From: Allacma fusca
Lineage: Eukaryota; Arthropoda; Collembola; Symphypleona; Sminthuridae
Length of the DNA stretch: 64,000 bases
Direction: 5' to 3'
Assembly: GCA_947179485.1 (NCBI GenBank)
Contig: OX359247.1
Coordinates: 41,640,801 to 41,704,800 of the forward strand
The notes beneath the pieces are model-generated. The model was not told where the DNA came from, ran no database searches, and saw only the letters and a program-made list of their open reading frames with translations. Of the stretch, positions 1-11,063 are shown in pieces. Both the position numbers and the translations under genes were made by a program. Each line of letters starts with the position of its first letter. Positions within the stretch are counted from its first letter, which is position 1.

Positions 1-1459
1 TTGCATACATGAAAATAGCAGAATAATTACATTCTATGAAATGCTCAAAGCAACCATGACCAAACCACGTAAACATTTAACTCGTTTTCTTTGAATTTAT
101 TAACGTAATTTAATGCTTGAAACAATGTTTGCACGCAATAATTTGCATTGGAATATCAAATATTATGTATGCACGTATATACATGTAATTGTTATGAAAT
201 CTCATTAACCGTAATCACTAAATTGATCACAAAGGTACATAATACAGAACAGCAACATATGCAAACAGAAATGTATTTAGTATTGACGGAATAAATTTCA
301 ACTCGATTTTCACAAGACAATGTATACTCATGCAAGCACGTGTAATAACCTAATTCGATTGTTATTGTTTTACAAAAACTCAAGCACTTCCAAATAGAAC
401 GACGTAGTACAACCTGTGAATTAAACAGTTGCAGTTTAAAATGAAACAAATACACAGTGCTCTGATGTGGTCCAGTTATTAAATTAAAACAAGCGTTTTC
501 TAGATTGTGATTACACGACATGTAGATTTGAAGCGTACTACTATGTAGGCAAAGAAATATACTTTTACGGGCGGTGACAAACAAAACAGCAAAAACATTG
601 AAGCTGAACGTTACATTCTTATATTGTAAATTTATCATTGACTAAGTAAATAAATTTAGATTATTCTGAATTCAAAATGCTAGCAGCACTTCTGTTGCAT
701 GTATTGATTAGATTAACTCTTTAAGTTCCGCTCTTCCAGGACGCTAATCGAAAAAACGCATACAAGGTTTAATACAAGGCGTTCACAGCAAGCTGTCGTC
801 CGCCTGTGCATACATGCTTTATAATGGGTATGTATAGTCGACATTATTACACATATTCACCGATACGAGCGCACCAAACGAGAAAAGGCTCAAACAAGTG
901 TTATTGCGCTTATTTTAAATAGTTTTTGAGCGCTGCGTAACAATCGGGAATTTTGCAAGGCACGTTATTCATTCTGACAAATGAAGATTTCATCTACAAT
1001 AAAAGGACAGGGAATTACTTTTACGTAATTTTTTATTACTGAAACCCAAATTATATTCAACTCTCTCCGGTCCATGTCAAATCGCTGTTTCGGTTTTTCT
1101 GTTGTTTCAGTAGAGCAAGTAAGCATCGAATGCACTCTTATGCTATATTATGTCTAGTTGTTCAAAACTATTTACCTTTCATATTTTATAACCACGTAAT
1201 TATACCAGAAAATATAATGAATGAAATAGACTGACTTATGCCAATATATGGCGGCACACTGGGTGGGTGTACAGTCGATAGGCATTATAATTCAACTTAT
1301 CGTCAACAACTTCAGCGTTACTTGCTCTGGCTAAAAACCGTATTTATAAAGATTTAGAATAGATGTTTCATTTGTCTCAGAATTTATGTAACCACAAAGG
1401 ATTGGAAAAATGTAAACAAATTGCTAAATAAAAGTGAACAAATTTGTTTTTTATCAGGT
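1..1459. other. Spacer 3' of ML gene copy 1
   Basis: No gene is supportable here. Positions 1 to about 1000 align by eye, in the same order, with parts of the 2.69-kb units of the second array: for example the stretch around 90-115 ending in TTAACGTAATTTAAT, the block at 400-660, and the block at 735-980. A 148-codon minus-strand frame at 192-638 is open in all five units, but the matching frame in the second array is broken differently, so I treat it as chance. Equivalent spacers follow at +4043-bp steps. Confidence 0.7.
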
Positions 1460-1465
1460 TTTATT
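1460..1465 (-). terminator. Polyadenylation signal of ML gene copy 1
   Basis: AATAAA on the minus strand, 44 bases past the TAA at 1509-1511. The same hexamer lies at 5503-5508, 9547-9552, 13590-13595 and 17633-17638 for copies 2-5. Confidence 0.6.
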
Positions 1466-1508
1466 CATTGAACATGAGCTCCAGCTTCAGGAAAATATTA
1501 TGGGGGTA

Positions 1509-2896
1509 TTATGGGTGAATGCGAGCAGTTACATAACTGCAAACTTCGACAACACCATTCTTGGATAGTTGAATCCGGATTCCAACCAGCTATAGTGCAA
1601 AGGGAAAATATTTTAATGACATGAATTAACCTGTTTTTGATAGTAAGTTAATCATAGCGCAGTTCTCCTTGAAAGAACAAACACCAACATATCCATAGAC
1701 TTTCTGTAACTGATTACGAATGTGGATTCTTGTAATCCGCATTACGTTTTTTACAATATACGTTAGTCTGCTGATATATATTAAATGGAGACATTACAAA
1801 TGTGCGGAATTAGCGACAATAGTGTCGTTCTGTAAGTGCAAGGGCACTGGAGGCATTTTCAGCCATGTTATGATTTTATGCAGAACTTACGCCGTTTCCA
1901 TATTCGCCAGTAATAAGCCCAAGGTAATTAAGTCGGTAAAACTTCGTTGGATCAACTGGACCAGCAAGGGTAGCCTGTAAGATGGTGGTATCTCTTCCAT
2001 CTTGAACGAGTGTAACGTCAAAGTCGAGGTCGTCATATTTGTCAGCTGATTTGGCACAAATAAAAATATATCCTGATACATTAGCAACCGAAACATCACT
2101 CCGAATAAACATATAAATAAAAATGTAAAATTTAATCTTACAAGGAATGAAATCCAAATCAAGTTGATAAACGGAGCCCACATTTAGATCACAGGGAGTT
2201 GACGCACAATCTGTGATGCTAACGTCCACCACAATACCCTGGGAACCTAAACAACAAATTGAAATATCGTAAGTGGATTACTTTTATTGAATACTTGTAC
2301 CCATGGGGCTGTCTATTTCTGGATTTGGGTGTCACCTGTTTGTTACAACAAATTCCAGCTTCGAGTTAAAAAATTAGAACTACATGTTATATTTTTTTTT
2401 TTTCGCGCAGAAGCCCCCGAAGTAGCTTGCTTTGTTAACATTTATATTCCCGTATTCATTACTTAAACCTGGTTTATAAAACCGTAACCAACGGGCACCG
2501 GCACCAACACGATTATACAATATCAGGGGTTTTATGTTAACAGACAACATTTGTAAATCCGCCTTCCAAAACTAACAAACATTCCTTTGGTTGTCCTGAT
2601 GAATTTAAGGTTCGTCTTACGATCAATTTTCTGGATTAATTAATTATACCCAAATGGCAAACTCCCATAAACTAGCTATTCCTAGCGCCTACAAGTTGCC
2701 AGGAGTAATGGTTTTCAATTAGTGACCTAACGTAGCAACAGGAAACGTTTAAAAAAATGTTAGATTGCTTACCACAATTAATAACTCCCCCGACCGACGA
2801 TATATTTGCAACTTCGTGAATGGTCGGGATTCCATGTGTGTCTAGTTTAGAGGCAGAAACTGCCATCAGGATACATAACAGGAAAACGCGATACAT
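1509..2896 (-). CDS. Secreted ML-domain (NPC2/Der p 2-like) lipid-binding protein, copy 1
   Basis: Four exons on the minus strand: 2773-2896, 2142-2246, 1891-2045 and 1509-1589, 465 nt giving 154 residues plus TAA. All three introns (526, 96 and 301 nt) are GT-AG with donors GTAAGC, GTAAGA and GTAAGT, in phases 1, 1 and 0; the frame stays open across every join. A nearer intron 2 acceptor, TATCAG, would create TGA at once, which supports the one chosen. Residues 1-15 form a signal peptide ending AVSA. The ML pattern follows: NCGSQGIVVDV at 40-50, DC at 54-55, PCDL at 59-62, then beta-strand-like segments and a C-terminal GVVEVC ending at Cys145. ML proteins are secreted immunoglobulin-like sandwiches that bind sterols or other lipids (NPC2, MD-2, mite group 2 allergens). 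Cys41-Cys145 and Cys55-Cys60 match two of the three Der p 2 disulfides; the middle pair is absent. An N-glycosylation sequon lies at Asn31. AATAAA is at 1460-1465. The ligand is unknown. Confidence 0.88.
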
Positions 2897-2969
2897 TTGG
2901 GATCTTACGAGTTTGACACTTTTAGAATACTAAAATTGGTTTACATGACATGACAAAGCTTCGTCTGGT

Positions 2970-2976
2970 TTATATA
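2970..2976 (-). promoter_or_regulatory. TATA box of ML gene copy 1
   Basis: TATATAA on the minus strand, 74 bases before the ATG at 2896, so transcription would begin near 2940-2945 with a 5' leader of roughly 45-50 nt. The context TATATAAACC, followed by GAAGCTTTGTCA, recurs almost unchanged before the decayed gene at 63 kb, which argues that it is a real core promoter. Confidence 0.7.
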
Positions 2977-2979
2977 CCC

Positions 2980-4043
2980 GCTGAGCGTTCCAGTATGTGA
3001 TTCGACCCAGATGATGGGCGCAAGACGCCATTGGCACAGATAGGTTTAATCATGAACAGTTATTATCGCGAAAAAATGCGTCTAATGGATGCTTACTAGG
3101 ACACTAAATCGCCTGTGAATTGCTATCAAATTGGGTGCACGCTTCCACGTTCATGTAGCAATACATATTTTATACCCATATTCAATACAACATATGTGAA
3201 AATTATGATTAGAACCCCAAGTACATATGAGGAAGGAGATTAAAACTGACTTAAGGACACCTCGTAAAATTTCACATGAGATGAGAAATTACTCATTTGG
3301 AAATGATTACGAATTAAAAACCACGTCTTTGAAAATTATTAACATAAATCATGACTACAAATGTGTTAAAATTCTATATTACAACTGTGCCATCAAAAAT
3401 AAATCACGTGGTGGAATATCCAAAACTCCTAATTATCGTGATGATATTTAAGATGTAAGGTCAAGATGTACGTAACGCGAAAAATAATATTTCTTGTTCA
3501 TGTAACAAAATTTGCGAAATATTAAAATTACACAAAAACAAACCATGTACGTGTATTTACGAACACTTTGTGGTTGGATCAACGAATGTATTCTTATTTG
3601 TACCTAAGAACCGTGTAGATATATCACAATTTAAACAACACTTGAGTTTGGATAGATTAAATTAGTACTCAACTCTGATTAGACTTTCAGTCATGATACA
3701 CACTTGCATTGACGTGAGCTATTATATTATAAAACACATTTTACAAGAATTAACCCAATTCATCTTTCAACGTAGTCCAGCAAATGTTTCCGCCTGCATA
3801 AGATCCAAATTGCAGGCTGTTTGAATGATAATGGGAAACAAAAATGGATACAAAAGGTAAGGAGGTAATGTTTAGCAGATGTGTGCAGTGTTTTACCGTT
3901 GCGTATTATTGCTATTTACTAAACAAATTTTTCGGTTACGCCCACCGGATATAAGGAACAGATTTTGTGTTGTATTTGTGTAAACTTTCTGCAGTAAGGG
4001 TTTCCGAGCAATTGTTTCAAAATAATTTATACATGTCAATTCT
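2980..4043. other. Spacer 5' of ML gene copy 1
   Basis: No gene is supportable. About 3480-4043 aligns by eye with the second array (for example the TTGACGTRAGCTATT stretch near 3709 and the CCCAATTCATCYTTCAACG stretch near 3755). A donor-like AGGTAAG at 3855-3861 is kept at the matching place in the other array. The 74-codon plus-strand frame at 3227-3451 has no recognisable features and is not kept in the related units. Confidence 0.6.
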
Positions 4044-5551
4044 TTGCATACATGAAAATAGCAGAATAATTACATTCTATGAAATGCTCAAAGCAACCAT
4101 GACCAAACCACGTAAACATTTAACTCGTTTTCTTTGAATTTATTAACGTAATTTAATGCTTGAAACAATGTTTGCACGCAATAATTTGCATTGGAATATC
4201 AAATATTATGTATGCACGTATATACATGTAATTGTTATGAAATCTCATTAACCGTAATCACTAAATTGATCACAAAGGTACATAATACAGAACAGCAACA
4301 TATGCAAACAGAAATGTATTTAGTATTGACGGAATAAATTTCAACTCGATTTTCACAAGACAATGTATACTCATGCAAGCACGTGTAATAACCTAATTCG
4401 ATTGTTATTGTTTTACAAAAACTCAAACACTTCCAAATAGAACGACATAGTACAACCTGTGAATTAAACAGTTGCAGTTTAAAATGAAACAAATACACAG
4501 TGCTCTGATGTGGTCCAGTTATTAAATTAAAACAAGCGTTTTCTAGATTGTGATTACACGACATGTAGATTTGAAGCGTACTACTATGTAGGCAAAGAAA
4601 TATACTTTTACGGGCGGTGACAAACAAAACAGCAAAAACATTGAAGCTGAACGTTACATTCTTATATTGTAAATTTATCATTGACTAAGTAAATAAATTT
4701 AGATTATTCTGAATTCAAAATGCTAGCAGCACGTCTGTTGCATGTATTGATTAGATTAACTCTTTAAGTTCCGCTCTTCCAGGACGCTAATCGAAAAAAC
4801 GCATACAAGGTTTAATACAAGGCGTTCACAGCAAGCTGTCGTCCGCCTGTGCATACATGCTTTATAATGGGTATGTATAGTCGACATTATTACACATATT
4901 CACCGATACGAGCGCACCAAACGAGAAAAGGCTCAAACAAGTGTTATTGCGCTTATTTTAAATAGTTTTTGAGCGCTGGGTAACAATCGGGAATTTTGCA
5001 AGGCACGTTATTCATTCTGACAAATGAAGATTTCATCTACAATAAAAGGACAGGGAATTACTTTTACGTAATTTTTTATTACTGAAACCCAAATTATATT
5101 CAACTCTCTCCGGTCCATGTCAAATCGCTGTTTCGGTTTTTCTGTTGTTTCAGTAGAGCAAGTAAGCATCGAATGCACTCTTATGCTATATTATGTCTAG
5201 TTGTTCAAAACTATTTACCTTTCATATTTTATAACCACGTAATTATACCAGAAAATATAATGAATGAAATAGACTGACTTATGTCAATATATGGCGGCAC
5301 ACTGGGTGGGTGTACAGTCGATAGGCATTCTGATTCAACTTATCGTCAACAACTTCAGCGTTACTTGCTCTGGCTAAAAACCGTATTTATAAAGATTTAG
5401 AATAGATGTTTCATTTGTCTCAGAATTTATGTAACCACAAAGGATTGGAAAAATGTAAACAAATTGCTAAATAAAAGTGAACAAATTTGTTTTTTATCAG
5501 GTTTTATTCATTGAACATGAGCTCCAGCTTCAGGAAAATATTATGGGGGTA

Positions 5552-6940
5552 TTATGGGTGAATGCGAGCAGTTACATAACTGCAAACTTCGACAACACCA
5601 TTCTTGGATAGTTGAATCCGGATTCCAACCAGCTATAGTGCAAAGGGAAAATATTTTAATGACATGAATTAACCTGTTTTTGATAGTAAGTTAATCATAG
5701 CGCAGTTCTCCTTGAAAGAACAAACACCAACATATCCATAGACTTTCTGTAACTGATTACGAATGTGGATTCTTGTAATCCGCATTACGTTTTTTACAAT
5801 ATACGTTAGTCTGCTGATATATATTAAATGGAGACATTACAAATGTGCGGAATTAGCGACAATAGTGTCGTTCTGTAAGTGCAAGGGCACTGGAGGCATT
5901 TTCAGCCATGTTATGATTTTATGCAGAACTTACGCCGTTTCCATATTCGCCAGTAATAAGCCCAAGGTAATTAAGTCGGTAAAACTTCGTTGGATCAACT
6001 GGACCAGCAAGGGTAGCCTGTAAGATGGTGGTATCTCTTCCATCTTGAACGAGTGTAACGTCAAAGTCGAGGTCGTCATATTTGTCAGCTGATTTGGCAC
6101 AAATAAAAATATATCCTGATACATTAGCAACCGAAACATCACTCCGAATAAACATATAAATAAAAATGTAAAATTTAATCTTACAAGGAATGAAATCCAA
6201 ATCAAGTTGATAAACGGAGCCCACATTTAGATCACAGGGAGTTGACGCACAATCTGTGATGCTAACGTCCACCACAATACCCTGGGAACCTAAACAACAA
6301 ATTGAAATATCGTAAGTGGATCTCTTTTATTGAATACTTGTACCCATGGGGCTGTCTATTTCTGGATTTGGTGTGTCACCTGTTTGTTACAACAAATTCC
6401 AGCTTCGAGTTAAAAAATTAGAACTACATGTTATATTATTTTTTTTTCGCGCAGAAGCCCCCGAAGTAGCTTGCTTTGTTAACATTTATATTCCCGTATT
6501 CATTACTTAAACCTGGTTTATAAAACCGTAACCAACGGGCACCGGCACCAACACGATTATACAATATCAGGGGTTTTATGTTAACAGACAACATTTGTAA
6601 ATCCGCCTTCCAAAACTAACAAACATTCCTTTGGTTGTCCTGATGAATTTAAGGTTCGTCTTACGATCAATTTTCTGGATTAATTAATTATACCCAAATG
6701 GCAAACTCCCATAAACTAGCTATTCCTAGCGCCTACAAGTTGCCAGGAGTAATGGTTTTCAATTAGTGACCTAACGTAGCAACAGGAAACGTTTAAAAAA
6801 ATGTTAGATTGCTTACCACAATTAATAACTCCCCCGACCGACGATATATTTGCAACTTCGTGAATGGTCGGGATTCCATGTGTGTCTAGTTTAGAGGCAG
6901 AAACTGCCATCAGGATACATAACAGGAAAACGCGATACAT
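5552..6940 (-). CDS. Secreted ML-domain protein, copy 2
   Basis: Exons on the minus strand: 6817-6940, 6185-6289, 5934-6088 and 5552-5632. The predicted 154-residue product is identical to copy 1, including the signal peptide, Cys41/55/60/145 and the Asn31 sequon. Intron 1 is 527 nt, one longer than in the other copies: it has a shorter T run near 6440 (9 T, interrupted, against 11-12) and an insertion near 6371. AATAAA lies at 5503-5508. Confidence 0.87.
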
Positions 6941-7013
6941 TTGGGATCTTACGAGTTTGACACTTTTAGAATACTAAAATTGGTTTACATGACATGACAA
7001 AGCTTCGTCTGGT

Positions 7014-7020
7014 TTATATA
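7014..7020 (-). promoter_or_regulatory. TATA box of ML gene copy 2
   Basis: TATATAA, 74 bases upstream of the ATG at 6940; surroundings are as in copy 1. Confidence 0.68.
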
Positions 7021-9595
7021 CCCGCTGAGCGTTCCAGTATGTGATTCGACCCAGATGATGGGCGCAAGACGCCATTGGCACAGATAGGTTTAATCATGAA
7101 CAGTTATTATCGCGAAAAAATGCGTCTAATGGATGCTTACTAGGACACTAAATCCCCTGTGAATTGCTATCAAATTGGGTGCACGCTTCCACGTTCATGT
7201 AGCAATACATATTTTATACCCATATTCAATACAACATATGTGAAAATTATGATTAGAACCCCAAGTACATATGAGGAAGGAGATTAAAACTGACTTAAGG
7301 ACACCTCGTAAAATTTCACATGAGATGAGAAATTACTCATTTGGAAATGATTACGAATTAAAAACCACGTCTTTGAAAATTATTAACATAAATCATGACT
7401 ACAAATGTGTTAAAATTCTATATTACAACTGTGCCATCAAAAATAAATCACGTGGTGGAATATCCAAAACTCCTAATTATCGTGATGATATTTAAGATGT
7501 AAGGTCAAGATGTACGTAACGCGAAAAATAATATTTCTTGTTCATGTAACAAAATTTGCGAAATATTAAAATTACACAAAAACAAACCATGTACGTGTAT
7601 TTACGAACACTTTGTGGTTGGATCAACGAATGTATTCTTATTTGTACCTAAGAACCGTGTAGATATATCACAATTTAAACAACACTTGAGTTTGGATAGA
7701 TTAAATTAGTACTCAACTCTGATTAGACTTTCAGTCATGATACACACTTGCATTGACGTGAGCTATTATATTATAAAACACATTTTACAAGAATTAACCC
7801 AATTCATCTTTCAACGTAGTCCAGCAAATGTTTCCGCCTGCATAAGATCCAAATTGCAGGCTGTTTGAATGATAATGGGAAACAAAAATGGATACAAAAG
7901 GTAAGGAGGTAATGTTTAGCAGATGTGTGCAGTGTTTTACCGTTGCGTATTATTGCTATTTACTAAACAAATTTTTCGGTTACGCCCACCGGATATAAGG
8001 AACAGATTTTGTGTTGTATTTGTGTAAACTTTCTGCAGTAAGGGTTTCCGAGCAATTGTTTCAAAATAATTTATACATGTCAATTCTTTGCATACATGAA
8101 AATAGCAGAATAATTACATTCTATGAAATGCTCAAAGCAACCATGACCAAACCACGTAAACATTTAACTCGTTTTCTTTGAATTTATTAACGTAATTTAA
8201 TGCTTGAAACAATGTTTGCACGCAATAATTTGCATTGGAATATCAAATATTATGTATGCACGTATATACATGTAATTGTTATGAAATCTCATTAACCGTA
8301 ATCACTAAATTGATCACAAAGGTACATAATACAGAACAGCAACATATGCAAACAGAAATGTATTTAGTATTGACGGAATAAATTTCAACTCGATTTTCAC
8401 AAGACAATGTATACTCATGCAAGCACGTGTAATAACCTAATTCGATTGTTATTGTTTTACAAAAACTCAAGCACTTCCAAATAGAACGACGTAGTACAAC
8501 CTGTGAATTAAACAGTTGCAGTTTAAAATGAAACAAATACACAGTGCTCTGATGTGGTCCAGTTATTAAATTAAAACAAGCGTTTTCTAGATTGTGATTA
8601 CACGACATGTAGATTTGAAGCGTACTACTATGTAGGCAAAGAAATATACTTTTACGGGCGGTGACAAACAAAACAGCAAAAACATTGAAGCTGAACGTTA
8701 CATTCTTATATTGTAAATTTATCATTGACTAAGTAAATAAATTTAGATTATTCTGAATTCAAAATGCTAGCAGCACTTCTGTTGCATGTATTGATTAGAT
8801 TAACTCTTTAAGTTCCGCTCTTCCAGGACGCTAATCGAAAAAACGCATACAAGTTTTAATACAAGGCGTTCACAGCAAGCTGTCGTCCGCCTGTGCATAC
8901 ATGCTTTATAATGGGTATGTATAGTCGAAATTATTACACATATTCACCGATACGAGCGCACCAAACGAGAAAAGGCTCAAACAAGTGTTATTGCGCTTAT
9001 TTTAAATAGTTTTTGAGCGCTGGGTAACAATCGGGAATTTTGCAAGGCACGTTATTCATTCTGACAAATGAAGATTTCATCTACAATAAAAGGACAGGGA
9101 ATTACTTTTACGTAATTTTTTATTACTGAAACCCAAATTATATTCAACTCTCTCCGGTCCATGTCAAATCGCTGTTTCGGTTTTTCTGTTGTTTCAGTAG
9201 AGCAAGTAAGCATCGAATGCACTCTTATGCTATATTATGTCTAGTTGTTCAAAACTATTTACCTTTCATATTTTATAACCACGTAATTATACCAGAAAAT
9301 ATAATGAATGAAATAGACTGACTTATGTCAATATATGGCGGCACACTGGGTGGGTGTACAGTCGATAGGCATTCTGATTCAACTTATCGTCAACAACTTC
9401 AGCGTTACTTGCTCTGGCTAAAAACCGTATTTATAAAGATTTAGAATAGATGTTTCATTTGTCTCAGAATTTATGTAACCACAAAGGATTGGAAAAATGT
9501 AAACAAATTGCTAAATAAAAGTGAACAAATTTGTTTTTTATCAGGTTTTATTCATTGAACATGAGCTCCAGCTTCAGGAAAATATTATGGGGGTA

Positions 9596-10983
9596 TTATG
9601 GGTGAATGCGAGCAGTTACATAACTGCAAACTTCGACAACACCATTCTTGGATAGTTGAATCCGGATTCCAACCAGCTATAGTGCAAAGGGAAAATATTT
9701 TAATGACATGAATTAACCTGTTTTTGATAGTAAGTTAATCATAGCGCAGTTCTCCTTGAAAGAACAAACACCAACATATCCATAGACTTTCTGTAACTGA
9801 TTACGAATGTGGATTCTTGTAATCCGCATTACGTTTTTTACAATATACGTTAGTCTGCTGATATATATTAAATGGAGACATTACAAATGTGCGGAATTAG
9901 CGACAATAGTGTCGTTCTGTAAGTGCAAGGGCACTGGAGGCATTTTCAGCCATGTTATGATTTTATGCAGAACTTACGCCGTTTCCATATTCGCCAGTAA
10001 TAAGCCCAAGGTAATTAAGTCGGTAAAACTTCGTTGGATCAACTGGACCAGCAAGGGTAGCCTGTAAGATGGTGGTATCTCTTCCATCTTGAACGAGTGT
10101 AACGTCAAAGTCGAGGTCGTCATATTTGTCAGCTGATTTGGCACAAATAAAAATATATCCTGATACATTAGCAACCGAAACATCACTCCGAATAAACATA
10201 TAAATAAAAATGTAAAATTTAATCTTACAAGGAATGAAATCCAAATCAAGTTGATAAACGGAGCCCACATTTAGATCACAGGGAGTTGACGCACAATCTG
10301 TGATGCTAACGTCCACCACAATACCCTGGGAACCTAAACAACAAATTGAAATATCGTAAGTGGATCTCTTTTATTGAATACTTGTACCCATGGGGCTGTC
10401 TATTTCTGGATTTGGTGTGTCACCTGTTTGTTACAACAAATTCCAGCTTCGAGTTAAAAAATTAGAACTACATGTTATATTTTTTTTTTTCGCGCAGAAG
10501 CCCCCGAAGTAGCTTGCTTTGTTAACATTTATATTCCCGTATTTATTACTTAAACCTGGTTTATAAAACCGTAACCAACGGGCACCGGCACCAACACGAT
10601 TATACAATATCAGGGGTTTTATGTTAACAGACAACATTTGTAAATCCGCCTTCCAAAACTAACAAACATTCCTTTGGTTGTCCTGATGAATTTAAGGTTC
10701 GTCTTACGATCAATTTTCTGGATTAATTAATTATACCCAAATGGCAAACTCCCATAAACTAGCTATTCCTAGCGCCTACAAGTTGCCAGGAGTAATGGTT
10801 TTCAATTAGTGACCTAACGTAGCAACAGGAAACGTTTAAAAAAATGTTAGATTGCTTACCACAATTAATAACTCCCCCGACCGACGATATATTTGCAACT
10901 TCGTGAATGGTCGGGATTCCATGTGTGTCTAGTTTAGAGGCAGAAACTGCCATCAGGATACATAACAGGAAAACGCGATACAT
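9596..10983 (-). CDS. Secreted ML-domain protein, copy 3
   Basis: Exons on the minus strand: 10860-10983, 10229-10333, 9978-10132 and 9596-9676. Splice sites and the predicted protein are the same as copy 1. A 68-codon open frame at 10431-10637 lies wholly in intron 1; it appears only where the T run length keeps the frame open (copies 3-5), so it is not a gene. AATAAA lies at 9547-9552. Confidence 0.87.
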
Positions 10984-11056
10984 TTGGGATCTTACGAGTT
11001 TGACACTTTTAGAATACTAAAATTGGTTTACATGACATGACAAAGCTTCGTCTGGT

Positions 11057-11063
11057 TTATATA
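11057..11063 (-). promoter_or_regulatory. TATA box of ML gene copy 3
   Basis: TATATAA, 74 bases upstream of the ATG at 10983. Confidence 0.68.

Noticed and set aside
192..638. 148-codon minus-strand frame repeated in all five array A units
   Set aside because: Copies are nearly identical, so repetition is not independent support. The matching frame in array B starts and stops differently, array A has stops in that frame, and no domain or signal is recognisable.
1720..1980. 86-codon plus-strand frame
   Set aside because: Antisense to exon 3 and intron 3 of the ML gene; no features of its own.
1876..2232. Single-exon 118-codon minus frame taken as the gene
   Set aside because: It reads through intron 2. 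The ML pattern needs the upstream leader exon and the downstream Cys-containing exon, and splice sites on all sides fit that model.
3227..3451. 74-codon plus-strand frame upstream of the ML gene, as a divergent partner gene
   Set aside because: No promoter, no recognised motif, not kept in related units, and its end changes in unit 5 (85 codons).
10431..10637. 68-codon minus frame in intron 1
   Set aside because: Exists only in copies where the homopolymer length keeps it open; lies inside an intron.
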